A stretch of 64,000 nucleotides of DNA. Source: Acrocarpospora catenulata (GTDB lineage: Bacteria > Actinomycetota > Actinomycetes > Streptosporangiales > Streptosporangiaceae). The DNA is taken from the NCBI RefSeq assembly GCF_018476525.1, contig NZ_JAHCST010000032.1, forward strand, positions 29,732 through 93,731. The letters run 5' to 3'. Below are positions 1 through 8,174 of this stretch, piece after piece. The notes under the pieces were generated by a model. The model made no database searches. It was not told the origin of the DNA and was given only the letters and a program-made list of their open reading frames with translations. The stretch's first letter is position 1. Each line of letters starts with the position of its first letter. Both the position numbers and the translations under genes were made by a program.

Positions 1-737
1 TGGCGGTCGCGCCAGTTGGCGCGGGTGACGGGGTCGAACCGCACCCCCATGCCCTTGATCGGCCCTCTGGCGTAGGCGCGGGCCGCGTCCCGGCAGAGCC
101 GGGTGACCCGCCGGTGCGCCTGGTCGTCCTGCGGGAACCTGTGCCAGGTCAGGTAGACCCGGGGCTCGATCAGCTCGCTGTCGTGCGGCCGGGCGCAGAT
201 GGTGTCCTGCGCGCCGAGCCGGCACCGCCGGACCAGGGCCGACCAGGGGCGGCGCATGATCCCGGCGAGCGGCACCGCGATCTCGGGCCCGGCCCCGTCC
301 TGGACCGTGGGGGCCAGCAGGTCGCACCGGATGGTCCGGTCCCCCGCCGCCCACTCGGCCCGGGTCGGGAACTTGCCCCAGATCTGGAGCCCCCACTGGA
401 TGTCCCGGTCGTCGGCCCCCAGGTAGCGCCGGATCGGCCGCCAGTCGCAGGCCTTGGTGACGGCCGGGAGCAGTTGTTCCTGGCCGGGCCGTTCACTGGC
501 CGCGGCCAGCTCGCCGGTGAACCCGGTCACCAGGTACGTCTCGCTCTGGTGGGGTTCGGTGCACGGTACCGGCGGCGCGGTGTCGCTGCCGGTGTAGAGC
601 TCCTCTGGCTTGGCCATCCGGTGACAGGAGCCCACTTCCGCGCTCACGCTCAGCACCCCGACGGCGGTGGCGTGCTCCAGCCCGCAGGACGCGGTGAGCG
701 CCGGCAACAGTGCCGCCAGGCAGTGGCGAAGCGGCAT
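1..737 (-). CDS. Septum formation family protein, 3' part beyond window
   Basis: The reading frame opens at the ATG whose complement is at 735-737 and stays open to the window edge, so the carboxy end is missing (245 codons visible). The first residues are MPLRHCLAALLPALTASCG, a short hydrophobic leader ending in a cysteine. It resembles a lipoprotein signal but has Thr rather than Leu/Val/Ile at -3. The body has two cysteine-rich segments (around PCTEPHQSETY and RCRLGAQDTICARPHDSE) with a conserved Trp-rich stretch between them, matching the septum-formation domain of actinobacterial exported proteins. Exact function is unknown; that it is exported is inferred from the leader. Longer frames on the opposite strand here have shadow-like composition. 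The gene is followed upstream (higher coordinates) by the terminator of the neighbouring epimerase gene, so it probably has its own promoter in 738-878. Confidence 0.7.
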   Translation of the reverse strand, partial: MPLRHCLAALLPALTASCGLEHATAVGVLSVSAEVGSCHRMAKPEELYTGSDTAPPVPCTEPHQSETYLVTGFTGELAAASERPGQEQLLPAVTKACDWRPIRRYLGADDRDIQWGLQIWGKFPTRAEWAAGDRTIRCDLLAPTVQDGAGPEIAVPLAGIMRRPWSALVRRCRLGAQDTICARPHDSELIEPRVYLTWHRFPQDDQAHRRVTRLCRDAARAYARGPIKGMGVRFDPVTRANWRDR

Positions 738-878
738 TCCGTACCCCCTTTCGAGTAGACGTCGCCGAACGCTAGTTGGCCCGCCGACGCGGGGAACGGG
801 GGCGCGCCCCGGCCTCCTCCCACGGGGTGAGAGGCGGCCCGTCAACCCACGGGTGAAACCCGAGAACGAAAAAGCAGG

Positions 879-908
879 AAGGCCCAGACGATAATTCGTC
901 TGGGCCTT
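879..908 (-). terminator. Intrinsic terminator of the epimerase gene
   Basis: A perfect 13-bp stem (879-891 with 896-908) with a 4-base TAAT loop lies 74 bases past the stop of the minus-strand epimerase gene. On the minus strand it is followed within a few bases by a run of five T residues. The stem core is GGCCCAGACGA. On the plus strand the right arm ends in TTT, so weak bidirectional activity is possible, but no plus-strand gene reads into it. Confidence 0.85.
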
Positions 909-981
909 TCCGTTATGCGCCCTGCGCATCCGGACCGAGCGGATAAGGAGCGGGTCGAACAAGCGTCGGGCCTGGAGCCTC

Positions 982-2133
982 TCACTCCATTGGGTGAAAC
1001 TCCTCGGGGCGAAACTCCTCGGGGTGGAATTCCGTGGGACGGTCGTTGTGGCCGAAGTGCCAGCCGCAGGCCAGCGCCGTACGGTCGGCCGCGCGGCCGT
1101 CGCCGAAGACGCAGGGGCGCGGGCGGCGCACCCCGGGAGCGGCGAGCCGGTCCAGCACCCCGGCGGCGGTCTTGAAGATGAGTTCCTCGTCGGTGCCGAC
1201 CAGGTGGACCTGCGGACCGGCCAGGGCCTCCCGGCGCTCGGTGGTCTCCCGTGTGATCAGCAACGGCAGCCGGAGCGCCGCCGCCTCCTCCTGCACGCCG
1301 CCGGAGTCGGTGATCACCAGGTCGGCCGCCATCAGCGTGCGGACGAACCGCCGGTAGCCGAGCGGCGGCGCGCACTCCAGGTTGGCCAGGCCGCCCGTCT
1401 CCTCCGCGAAGACCGCCTGGACCGCCGGGTTCATGTGGGTGGCGACCAGCACGTCCACCTCCGGGTGGGCGCGGCCGAGCCGGGTGACCACCCGGGCCAC
1501 CCGGCGCATCGGCTCCCCCCACGACTCCCGCCGGTGCGCGGTCACCACCACCAGCGGGCGCTCCCGGGGCGCCGGGGCCGGGCCGTCCGCCGCCTGGAAC
1601 AGTGCGTCGATCACCGTGTTCCCGGTCACCAGGACCCGCTCAGCCGGGATGCGCTCGGCCACCAGGTTCCCCCGCGCCTCGGGGGTGGGCGCCAGGTGCA
1701 GGTCGGCGAGCGGTGCGATCAGCCGCCGGTTGGCCTCCTCGGGGAACGGCAGCCGGTCGTGGCTGCGCAGCCCCGCTTCCACGTGTGCGACCGGGATCCC
1801 GGCCAGGTATGCGGCCAGCGCCCCCGCCAGCGCGGAGGTGCTGTCCCCCTGGACCAGCACCAGGTCGGGCCGGAGCCGGTCGAACTCCGCGCCCAGGCCG
1901 GAGAGCAGCCCGCCGGCCAGCCCGGCCAGGCCGTCGGCGGCCCGCTCGGCCACCCGGTGGTCCACCGCGACGCCGAACCCGCCGAGCGCCTCGTCCACCA
2001 CGGCGCCGTGCTGGCCGGTGCCGACCACGACCACCTCCGCCCAGGGCCGGTCGCGGAGCGCCGCCACCACCACGCCCAGCTTGATCGCCTCCGGCCGGGT
2101 CCCGACCACGGTCGCGATCCGCCGCCTAGGCAA
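982..2133 (-). CDS. wecB: UDP-N-acetylglucosamine 2-epimerase (non-hydrolysing)
   Basis: A 383-residue protein of the usual length for the WecB/MnaA family, which interconverts UDP-GlcNAc and UDP-ManNAc for cell-wall or exopolysaccharide synthesis. Family motifs are visible: VGTRPEAIKL near the N terminus, QGDSTSALAGAL, HVEAGLRS, PFPEEANRR and TDSGGVQEEA. Translation starts at a TTG (2131-2133) with a G-rich ribosome site (AGGGGGGGAAG) just upstream. This start overlaps the end of the LuxR-type regulator gene by 8 bases, so the two are probably translated as a coupled pair. The last 16 residues (EFHPEEFRPEEFHPME) are an unusual repetitive acidic tail encoded by three near-identical 15-bp units at 994-1038. 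It lies beyond the normal family fold and probably arose by slippage. A perfect terminator follows. Confidence 0.9.
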   Translation of the reverse strand: MPRRRIATVVGTRPEAIKLGVVVAALRDRPWAEVVVVGTGQHGAVVDEALGGFGVAVDHRVAERAADGLAGLAGGLLSGLGAEFDRLRPDLVLVQGDSTSALAGALAAYLAGIPVAHVEAGLRSHDRLPFPEEANRRLIAPLADLHLAPTPEARGNLVAERIPAERVLVTGNTVIDALFQAADGPAPAPRERPLVVVTAHRRESWGEPMRRVARVVTRLGRAHPEVDVLVATHMNPAVQAVFAEETGGLANLECAPPLGYRRFVRTLMAADLVITDSGGVQEEAAALRLPLLITRETTERREALAGPQVHLVGTDEELIFKTAAGVLDRLAAPGVRRPRPCVFGDGRAADRTALACGWHFGHNDRPTEFHPEEFRPEEFHPME

Positions 2134-2821
2134 CGCTTCCCCCCCTCTGGCGCTTCTGCACCGGGATGGGGGAGTCGGCCCGGCCGCGGCCCAGGGCCAT
2201 GGCGATCACGTGACCCCGGTCCCGGGCGCCGGTCTTGCGGAGGATCGCCTTGATATGGCTTTTCACGGTGTCGATGGAGATGCGCAGCCGGACCGCGATC
2301 GACCGGTTGTCGTAGCCGAGCAGGACCTCTTCCAGGACCTCGCGCTCGCGGGCGCTCAGGCCGAACCGGGAGAGCGGGTTCTCCTCGCCGGGGCGCCAGG
2401 AGCGGGTGGTCAGCCGGTCGTCGATGACCTGCTGACCGGCCAGCACCCCGGACAAATAGAAGATCAAGTCCTCGGGAGGTGAGATCTTCAACAGGTATCC
2501 GGCGGCGCCCCAGCCGACCGCCGAGGCGGCCAGCGTGTCGTCGTTCACGCCGCTGAGCACCACGGGCACGGTGGCGGGGCTGGCCAGACGGATCCACGCA
2601 CAGAGTTCCAGGCCGCTCTCACCGGCCACCTCCGCCTCGCAGAGCACCAGGTCCGGCCGCTGTCGGAGCACCAGGTTCCGCGCCTCGTGCACGGAGGTGG
2701 CGGCGGCGGCCAGGCGGAAGCGTCCCGACTTGGCGAAGACCGCATGCAGCGCGATATGGGTGAGTTTTGATTCATCTACCAGGACAACACGGTATTCCTG
2801 CGTCCTTGTGTCGGTAACCAA
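2126..2821 (-). CDS. NarL/LuxR-type response regulator with atypical receiver domain
   Basis: A 231-residue protein: receiver-like domain (about residues 10-125) and LuxR-type helix-turn-helix (about 150-215, LSAREREVL ... SIAVRLRISIDTVKSHI). The receiver keeps the acidic pair (D16, E17), the Ser/Thr position (S90) and the lysine (K112), but the phospho-acceptor aspartate is replaced by glutamate: the segment reads PDLVLCEAEV with E62 where family members have Asp. This predicts a phosphorylation-independent or constitutively active-like regulator. No histidine kinase is adjacent. It overlaps and precedes the epimerase gene. Upstream (2822-3063) are two small dyads shared with the divergent exported-protein gene, plausible targets of this regulator. 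The DNA ligand and physiological role are not known. Confidence 0.85.
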   Translation of the reverse strand: MVTDTRTQEYRVVLVDESKLTHIALHAVFAKSGRFRLAAAATSVHEARNLVLRQRPDLVLCEAEVAGESGLELCAWIRLASPATVPVVLSGVNDDTLAASAVGWGAAGYLLKISPPEDLIFYLSGVLAGQQVIDDRLTTRSWRPGEENPLSRFGLSAREREVLEEVLLGYDNRSIAVRLRISIDTVKSHIKAILRKTGARDRGHVIAMALGRGRADSPIPVQKRQRGGSVA

Positions 2822-2922
2822 AGGAGACCCCTTTCAGCCTTTCACCGCACAACCGTCAAAATGACCTGGGAGGCTGACCCGGTCATCAATGTAGTGCGGC
2901 GCCCGGTCCGGACCCGGAATAA

Positions 2923-2973
2923 CACTCATCCCCTGGAGTGAATAATCAAGTATTGGTCACTCCGTAGGGTGAG
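2923..2973. promoter_or_regulatory. Pair of CACTC...GAGTG-type dyads in a divergent intergenic region
   Basis: In the 242-base gap between the divergent LuxR regulator and the exported protein there are two similar dyads 35 bases apart: CACTC-N8-GAGTG at 2923-2940 and CACTC-N5-GGTGAG at 2958-2973. Each is of the size bound by LuxR-type helix-turn-helix dimers. The role as an operator is inference. Confidence 0.35.
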
Positions 2974-3063
2974 TAACGATGGAATATGTGTCGTTGCCAT
3001 TCCGCTTCCGACATAACCTCTGGGAACAGGCGACTTGCGGCGTAAACACCCCAGGGGGAATGG

Positions 3064-3798
3064 ATGACAACGCTTGCAAAAAGTGCGTTCACCGTGTCAC
3101 TCACCAGCGTCCTGTGCGTGCTCATGCCGGCCGGCCGTGCCTCGGCGGCGGCTGACATCGAAGCCTTCGGAGTCCAGGCCACGCTGGCCGTGCTGACCGT
3201 GGGACCGGCCCGCTTGGCCAACCTCGGCACGCCGTCGGCCTCGACACCGAGCATCCGCGCGGGGTCCGGGGCGAACCAGATCAGCACCGGCGTGGCCACC
3301 GCCGACATCAACCAGGACACCGCCGCCGGCACCGAGCACGCCGAGGCCACCGTGGCCAACCTGGGCGCCACCATCGCGGGCATCGGGCTCACCGCCACCT
3401 CGGTGGACGTGCAGTGTGACGCGGCCGGCGGCGCAACCTCCACCGGCTCCACCACGATCACCGGCGGCAACCTGGCCGGCACGCCGCTGGCGAGCGATCC
3501 GGCGCCGAACACGACGATCTCCTTTCCGGCGCTGCTGCCGGCGCTCACGGTCACCCTGAACCGGCAGGTCGCCGACGGTGACCGACTCACCGTGCAGGGC
3601 ATCCACATCACCACCGTCGGCGGCACGGGCGAAGTGATCGCCGGTCAGGCGCGGTGCGGCCCCGCCGACCTGGACGCGCCGCCACCGGTTCCGCTTGACT
3701 CCAGTGCGGGCCTCTACCTGGGCCTCGGCCTGGCCGGCGCCACTGTCGCGGGTATGGCCACGCTGCGCTTGCGGCGTCGCGGCACGGTTCTGGCGTAG
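3064..3798 (+). CDS. Secreted choice-of-anchor P-like surface protein
   Basis: A 244-residue protein with a clear Sec signal peptide (residues 1 to about 28, ending in a small-residue ASA|A type cleavage site). It has a Thr/Ser/Ala/Gly-rich beta-type middle domain with two spaced cysteines (VQCDAAGG and QARCGPAD) that could form a disulfide. At the end is a transmembrane helix (about 212-232) followed by RLRRR, i.e. a C-terminal membrane anchor with a positive stop. This matches the actinobacterial choice-of-anchor P family by layout; no enzymatic motif is visible. It starts at ATG 3064 just after a GGGGGAATGG context. It is divergent from the LuxR regulator, and may be its target. Confidence 0.7.
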   Translation: MTTLAKSAFTVSLTSVLCVLMPAGRASAAADIEAFGVQATLAVLTVGPARLANLGTPSASTPSIRAGSGANQISTGVATADINQDTAAGTEHAEATVANLGATIAGIGLTATSVDVQCDAAGGATSTGSTTITGGNLAGTPLASDPAPNTTISFPALLPALTVTLNRQVADGDRLTVQGIHITTVGGTGEVIAGQARCGPADLDAPPPVPLDSSAGLYLGLGLAGATVAGMATLRLRRRGTVLA

Positions 3799-3918
3799 TA
3801 CGGGCCGCGACCGGATGACCCGGCGCCGCACCCGGCGCCGGGTCACACGAGGTCTCACACGACGATGGCGGATGGTTCTGATGACAGGTTCCATCTCACG
3901 ACCATCAAGGAGACACCC

Positions 3919-4284
3919 ATGGCCGGTAAGGCCGTCATCAGCTTGACCACCGGACTGGAGGACCCCGAGCGCGTCACCGTGGCCTTCCTTGTCGCCGTCG
4001 GCGCCGCCGAGGTAGGCCGCCCCACCCTGATGTTCCTCACCAAGGAGGCCGCCCGCCTCGCCCTCGACGGCGTGGCCACCGGCGTCGCGTGTGAGGGCTG
4101 CCCGCCCCTGGCCGATCTGGTGGAGCGGTACGCCAAGGCGGGCGGCAAGTACATGGTCTGCCCGATCTGCTTCGACGCCCGCAAGCTGGACAAGTCCCAG
4201 CTGATCGAGGGCGCTGAAATGGGCGGCACCATCCCCATGTGGCAGTGGATCGGCGACGAGGGCGCGACCACCTTCAGCTACTGA
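3919..4284 (+). CDS. DsrE/DsrF-like family protein
   Basis: A 121-residue small cytoplasmic protein of the DsrE fold (sulfur-relay or peroxiredoxin-like family). The start at ATG 3919 is chosen because AAGGAGA lies at 3907-3913 with ideal spacing; an in-frame ATG at 3865 has no such site. The N terminus (KAVISLTTGLEDPERVTVAF) gives the first beta strand and the loop typical of the family. Cysteines occur in CEGCPPL and in the MVCPICFDAR motif near residues 80-90, a CxxC arrangement seen in a subgroup of these proteins. The 3' end overlaps the convergent response-regulator gene by 7 bases. The substrate is unknown; a sulfur-transfer or redox role is only inferred from the family. Confidence 0.8.
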   Translation: MAGKAVISLTTGLEDPERVTVAFLVAVGAAEVGRPTLMFLTKEAARLALDGVATGVACEGCPPLADLVERYAKAGGKYMVCPICFDARKLDKSQLIEGAEMGGTIPMWQWIGDEGATTFSY

Positions 4285-4937
4285 CCTTCGGCCTGTCCCG
4301 GCCGGACCAGCCCCTGCTCGTACGCGAACACCACCGCCGCCACCCGGTCACGCAGGCCCATCTTGGTCAGCACCCGCGACAGGTGCGTCTTCACCGTGGC
4401 CTCGGACAAATGCAGCGCCGCCGCGATCTCCGCGTTGGAACGGCCCCTGCCGATCTGGACGAGCACCTCCCGCTCCCGCTCGGTCAGGCCCTCCAGGGCG
4501 GTGCCCGACTCCGGGGGCACGCTGAGGAACCGTTCGATCAGCCGCCGGGTGACGGCCGGGGCGAGCAGCGCCTGCCCCGCGGCGACCGTCCGCACCGCCT
4601 CGGCCAGCTGGCCCGGCGGGGCGTCCTTCAGCAGGAAGCCGCCGGCGCCCGCGCGGAGCGCCTCGTAGACGTACTGGTCGAGGTCGAAGGTGGTCAGCAC
4701 CAGGACGGCCGGGGCGGCGGCCTCGGCCCGGATGCGGCGGGTGGCCTCGATGCCGTCCAGCCGGGGCATGCGGATGTCCATCAGCACCAGGTCGGGACGG
4801 TGCCGCCGGGCCTCGGCCACCGCCTCCACGCCGTCGGCGGCCATGCCCACCACCTCGATGTCCGACTGCACGCCGAGCATCGCGGCCAGTCCCGACCGGG
4901 CCAGCGCGTGGTCGTCGGCGACCAGGACCCGGATCAC
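4278..4937 (-). CDS. NarL/LuxR-family response regulator of a two-component system
   Basis: A 219-residue classical response regulator. The receiver domain has the acidic pair D8/D9, phospho-acceptor D54 (LVLMDIRMP), the Thr pair (LTT) and K104 (FLLKDAPP). The C-terminal LuxR helix-turn-helix is ELTEREREVLVQIGRGRSN-type, ending in ATVKTHLSRVLTKMGLRDR. The start is GTG at 4935-4937, overlapping the stop of the histidine kinase gene (GTGA), which argues for translational coupling and fixes the pair as one two-component system. An open frame extends upstream of this GTG, but that part is antisense-like low-complexity sequence inside the kinase gene and is rejected. Targets are unknown; such pairs commonly adjoin ABC exporters, but none is seen here. 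Confidence 0.92.
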   Translation of the reverse strand: MIRVLVADDHALARSGLAAMLGVQSDIEVVGMAADGVEAVAEARRHRPDLVLMDIRMPRLDGIEATRRIRAEAAAPAVLVLTTFDLDQYVYEALRAGAGGFLLKDAPPGQLAEAVRTVAAGQALLAPAVTRRLIERFLSVPPESGTALEGLTEREREVLVQIGRGRSNAEIAAALHLSEATVKTHLSRVLTKMGLRDRVAAVVFAYEQGLVRPGQAEGQ

Positions 4938-6157
4938 GGGGTGCCCGCCGGCAGCCGGAGGCGGACCGCGTACCCGCCGTCGCCGGAGTGGCCGGCGTCC
5001 AGGGAGCCGCCGTAGAGGCGGGCCCGTTCCCGCATGCCCGCCAGGCCGTGGCCTGCTCCCACGCCCGCCAGGTCCGGTCCGGCCTGGGGCGAACCGTTGA
5101 TCACCTCGATGCCGAGTTCGGCGGGGTGGTAGGTCACGCGCACCTCCGTGTCCGCTGGACCGGCGTGGCGGCGGACGTTGGTCAGGGCCTCCTGCACGAT
5201 GCGGTAGGCGGTCAGCTCCAAGCCCGCGGGGAAGGACCGCCGGTCGCCGTGCTCGGTGAGGCGGACCGGCAGGCCGGCCGTACGGACCTGGTCGATCAGG
5301 TCGGGGAGCCGGTCCAGGGTGGGTTGCGGGGCGAGCGGGTCGTCCTCCTCGTCGCGGAGCGCCTCCAGCAGGTGGCGCATCTCGATGAGCGCCTCCCGTG
5401 CGGTGCCGGCGACCGCGTCCATGTGATCCCGCGCCCGGTCCGGGTCGAGTGTGCTCAGCTCCCTGGCCGCGCCCGCGTTCACCGCGATGATGGACAGCGA
5501 GTGGGCGACCACGTCGTGGAGCTCCCGCGCGATCCTGAGCCGCTCGGCGGCCACCGCCTCCCTGGCCCGCTCCTTCGTCCGCTCCTCGGCGTGGCGCAAC
5601 TGCACCTCCCGGCGGCGCAGCAGCCGCCCCGCCGTCCACGCCCCCGTCACGAAGAAGACCATGACCAGCGCCGAGCCCGGGTCCGGCCGGTCGTCGTAGA
5701 ACCGCAGCGCGATCGCGCCCACCATGCCGCCCACGGCCACCGCCCACGCCCCGGCCGCCAGCCAGAGCCGTCGCAGGTGCAGCGCCGCCGAGAAGGCCGC
5801 CACCAGGATCGCCGGGAAGGGCGCCACCGTGGCCGGGGGGCCGTCCACGGTCACCGCCCGGATCAGCAGCGCCGCCACGATGACCGCCAGCACGGGCAGC
5901 GGCAGGCGGCGCCGTACCACCAGGGGAGCCGAGGTCACCACGGCGAACACCGCGCCGGGCCAGCTCGGGATCGCCTCGGCCACGCCCCAGAGGGCGAGCG
6001 CGCCCGCGAGCGCGACATCCGACCGGGGTGGCCGCCGGGGCGCCTGGGCCAGTTGCGCGAGGGGATCCACGTCCCGAAGGTACTGCCCGCCCTGGCCGGA
6101 GTCGTCAGCCAGCTGGAGTACCCGCCTCAGCTTCCCGAGGTACGTGCCACCACCCAT
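4934..6157 (-). CDS. Two-component sensor histidine kinase (HisKA_3 type)
   Basis: Up to 407 residues. An N-terminal membrane region has several hydrophobic helices (about residues 48-175) and short loops, with no large extracellular sensor domain. The dimerisation/phospho-acceptor segment is RIARELHDVVAHSLS with the phosphorylated histidine at H214. A GHKL ATPase domain follows (N-box EALTNVRRHAG; G-box GHGLAGMRERARLYGG). This is the DesK/NarX-like subfamily that pairs with NarL-type regulators, as the next gene is. The ATG at 6157 gives the longest form, but a GTG at residue 30 is also possible because the first 30 residues look unconstrained. The start codon region is overlapped on the other strand by a possible small ORF. 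Confidence 0.9.
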   Translation of the reverse strand: MGGGTYLGKLRRVLQLADDSGQGGQYLRDVDPLAQLAQAPRRPPRSDVALAGALALWGVAEAIPSWPGAVFAVVTSAPLVVRRRLPLPVLAVIVAALLIRAVTVDGPPATVAPFPAILVAAFSAALHLRRLWLAAGAWAVAVGGMVGAIALRFYDDRPDPGSALVMVFFVTGAWTAGRLLRRREVQLRHAEERTKERAREAVAAERLRIARELHDVVAHSLSIIAVNAGAARELSTLDPDRARDHMDAVAGTAREALIEMRHLLEALRDEEDDPLAPQPTLDRLPDLIDQVRTAGLPVRLTEHGDRRSFPAGLELTAYRIVQEALTNVRRHAGPADTEVRVTYHPAELGIEVINGSPQAGPDLAGVGAGHGLAGMRERARLYGGSLDAGHSGDGGYAVRLRLPAGTP

Positions 6158-6281
6158 GAAACTATCTAGATATATCCCTCGGAATGCTCAGTTCGGCGGC
6201 GGGCTGGTCGTGGGCGCCTACTGGCTCCTGGTGGGCCGGCTGCTGGCCACCGACACCCTCGCCCGCGTCACCGCTCGGTGA
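6156..6281 (+). CDS. Possible 41-residue membrane peptide
   Basis: A short plus-strand frame opens at ATG 6156, back-to-back with the kinase start, and ends at 6279-6281. From about codon 13 onward nearly every codon ends in G or C, as in real genes of this genome. The predicted peptide has one hydrophobic helix (GGGLVVGAYWLLVGRLLATD). A weak GAGG lies 15 bases upstream. It overlaps the end of the convergent methyltransferase gene by 14 bases. It could be real or the degraded 3' end of a longer gene; I cannot assign a function. Confidence 0.35.
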   Translation: MKLSRYIPRNAQFGGGLVVGAYWLLVGRLLATDTLARVTAR

Positions 6282-7062
6282 GCTTCTCCGAGAGCTGGAG
6301 TTCAGTGAGGAACCGCTTGGTGATGCGGCCGTCGTAGGCCGAGTCGATCAGGTGGCGGATGCAGGCCAGGAGCCCCTCCCGGGCCTCGGAGTCGAGGGCG
6401 CGGTGGTTCGAGTAGGTCATCAGCAGGTCCCGGTATGTCGCCGCGGTGTAGGTGAGCTCCCATTCGTACCGGCGGAACAGGGCGGGTGCGAAAAAGCCGG
6501 AACCGTCCACCTCTGCGCTGTCCCTGGGGATCTCGTCGGCTTCCTCCAGCCGCAGGTCAGGCGGTGTGTCGGGATCGAAGCGCAGGTAGCACTCCTGCGC
6601 TTGCGCGAAGAACTCGCTCGTCCCCCCTCTGACGTGGTGGGTCCGGACGATCGCCAGCTTCCCCCCGGGCCGCAGGGCGGCGGCCGACTTGGCCACCCGC
6701 ATGGCGGGATCCAGCCAGTGGAACGACGTCGCCGCCACCACCAGGTCGTACGGCTCCGCCGGCAACGGCCAATGTTCGAAATCGGCGGTCACGACCTCGG
6801 CCTCCGGGAAGGCCGCCAGCCGCCGCCGGGCCACCCCGGCCAGCGCCGGACCAAGTTCCACGGCGGTGACGCGACAGCCGCGCTCGGCCAGCGGAACGGT
6901 CGCCTTCCCGGTCCCACACCCGATCTCCAGCACCCGGCACCCCGGCCCGGCCCCGGCCAACTCCGCCAGATCCGCGAAGAGCGCCGCCGGGTAGCCGGGC
7001 CGTGCCCGGTCGTACAGTCCGGCGTCCTCGTCGAAGGTGACCCGTAAGCGCAGTCGATCCAA
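6268..7062 (-). CDS. Class I SAM-dependent methyltransferase
   Basis: A 264-residue protein with a Rossmann-type methyltransferase domain: SAM-binding motif I is VLEIGCGTGKAT (about residues 44-55), followed by TAVELGPA (motif II acidic residue) and VVTADFEHWPLP (motif III), then YDLVVAATSFHWLDP (motif IV). These features and the trailing helical domain resemble the methyltransferase type 11/25 group acting on small molecules. The substrate cannot be read from sequence. The gene begins at ATG 7062 and is 17 bases from the Mth938-like gene on the same strand, so the two may be co-transcribed. Confidence 0.88.
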   Translation of the reverse strand: MDRLRLRVTFDEDAGLYDRARPGYPAALFADLAELAGAGPGCRVLEIGCGTGKATVPLAERGCRVTAVELGPALAGVARRRLAAFPEAEVVTADFEHWPLPAEPYDLVVAATSFHWLDPAMRVAKSAAALRPGGKLAIVRTHHVRGGTSEFFAQAQECYLRFDPDTPPDLRLEEADEIPRDSAEVDGSGFFAPALFRRYEWELTYTAATYRDLLMTYSNHRALDSEAREGLLACIRHLIDSAYDGRITKRFLTELQLSEKLTER

Positions 7063-7079
7063 TGGTCGGCCCTCCGGAA

Positions 7080-7445
7080 TCAGCAGGTGGAATGGAACAA
7101 GCCGCCGACCGCGGTCGTCTCGGTCAGGGCGTTGTACCTCTCCACGGCCGCCTTCGTCTCTTCGATAAGGACCTCGACGCCCCTCTCCTGGAGGAGATCC
7201 AGCGTTTCAGGGCAGGTGAGCAACGCCAGATCCATCCCCCGGGACAACACGATCACCTTGCTGCCGTGCTCCAGCAACTCGGCCACGTCAGCGGGCTGAA
7301 TACCCGGAGCATGCCGGGTTCCCGTCTCATTCCAGTCCCAGGGCCGCCCTCCACCGGGATAGAGCTTGAAGTCCTTGCCCTCCCCCAGGCCTTCCACTTC
7401 CATCCGGCCCCAGGAGATGTGTGTGATACGCGGAGACCGCTCCAT
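7080..7445 (-). CDS. Mth938-like domain protein
   Basis: A 121-residue protein matching the Mth938/NDUFAF3-like (DUF498) family over its whole length. Recognisable segments are ITHISWGRMEVEG at the start, KDFKLYPGGGRPWDWNETGT, GIQPADVAELL, VIVLSRGMDLALL and the terminal VGGLFHSTC. The family is a small alpha/beta fold; mitochondrial relatives are complex I assembly factors, but the bacterial role is unknown. The gene is divergent from the hydrogenase-associated SIS gene (135 bases to its earliest GTG start), so its promoter lies within 7446-7580. Confidence 0.9.
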   Translation of the reverse strand: MERSPRITHISWGRMEVEGLGEGKDFKLYPGGGRPWDWNETGTRHAPGIQPADVAELLEHGSKVIVLSRGMDLALLTCPETLDLLQERGVEVLIEETKAAVERYNALTETTAVGGLFHSTC

Positions 7446-7601
7446 GAGGCGGACACTAGCGCCCCAGGACTCGGGTGGCGGAGATCTCTCGGCAATTTTG
7501 CACCCCTGTCAGCCGATGCTTTCGTAATTGCCGCGCGTGCGCCGTCCGTTCCGACGTCGAGGCACCTACCGTCCTTGGCAGTGCGGCTCATAGGACGGGA
7601 A

Positions 7602-8174
7602 ATGGACGAGGTTGCTGCCGCCTTGGAGCGGCGGGTGGGGCCTGGGAGTGTGCTGGTCGAGGACGTGGATCAGGTGCTGCGGGCTTGCCAGGACATGGCG
7701 GTGCGGTTCCGGCGGGGCGGCAAACTGATCGTGTTCGGTAGCGGTGGGGCCGTTACCGATGCCCAGCATGTGGCGGTGGAGTTCGTTCATCCGGTCATCG
7801 TCGGGAAGCAGGCGCTTCCGGCTGTCTCGTTGACCAACGATGTGGCGATCGTGACGGGTATCGCCGGTTCGACGGGGTTGGATGACATCTTCGCCGGTCA
7901 GCTAAGGTTGCTGGCTTCCCCGGAGGACATCGCCATGGGGTTCGGGCAGTGCGCCGGCGTGCTGCGCGGCCTGGCGGTGGCGAGGGAGTCGGGCCTGCTC
8001 ACCGTGGGGCTTCGCGGCGAGCGGGATGTTCCGGCGGAGCCGGTGGATCACCTGCTGGTCGTGCGGTCCGACGATCCGCTGGTCGTCAAGGAGGTTCATA
8101 TGACGATCTATCACCTGCTGTGGGAGCTGACGCATGTCTTCCTGGAGCAGCCGGAACCGGAGGGCGCCCGATGA
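7602..8174 (+). CDS. SIS-domain protein, hydrogenase-associated (degenerate site)
   Basis: A 190-residue sugar-isomerase-fold protein (start ATG 7602; an in-frame GTG at 7581 is possible). The phosphosugar-binding loop is recognisable but altered: LIVFGSGGAVTDAQHVAVEF in place of the usual GNGGSAADA. The second loop, normally STSGxSxN, reads AMGFGQCAGVLRGL. The end (HMTIYHLLWELTHVFLE) is nearly identical in layout to that of the second SIS gene three genes on, so the pair are paralogues, this one probably catalytically impaired. Its stop overlaps the next start (ATGA), placing it as first gene of a four-gene operon with a HypC-like gene, a second SIS gene and hypF. GmhA-like genes are recurrent neighbours of group 1h hydrogenases; their function there is unknown. 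Confidence 0.82.
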   Translation: MDEVAAALERRVGPGSVLVEDVDQVLRACQDMAVRFRRGGKLIVFGSGGAVTDAQHVAVEFVHPVIVGKQALPAVSLTNDVAIVTGIAGSTGLDDIFAGQLRLLASPEDIAMGFGQCAGVLRGLAVARESGLLTVGLRGERDVPAEPVDHLLVVRSDDPLVVKEVHMTIYHLLWELTHVFLEQPEPEGAR

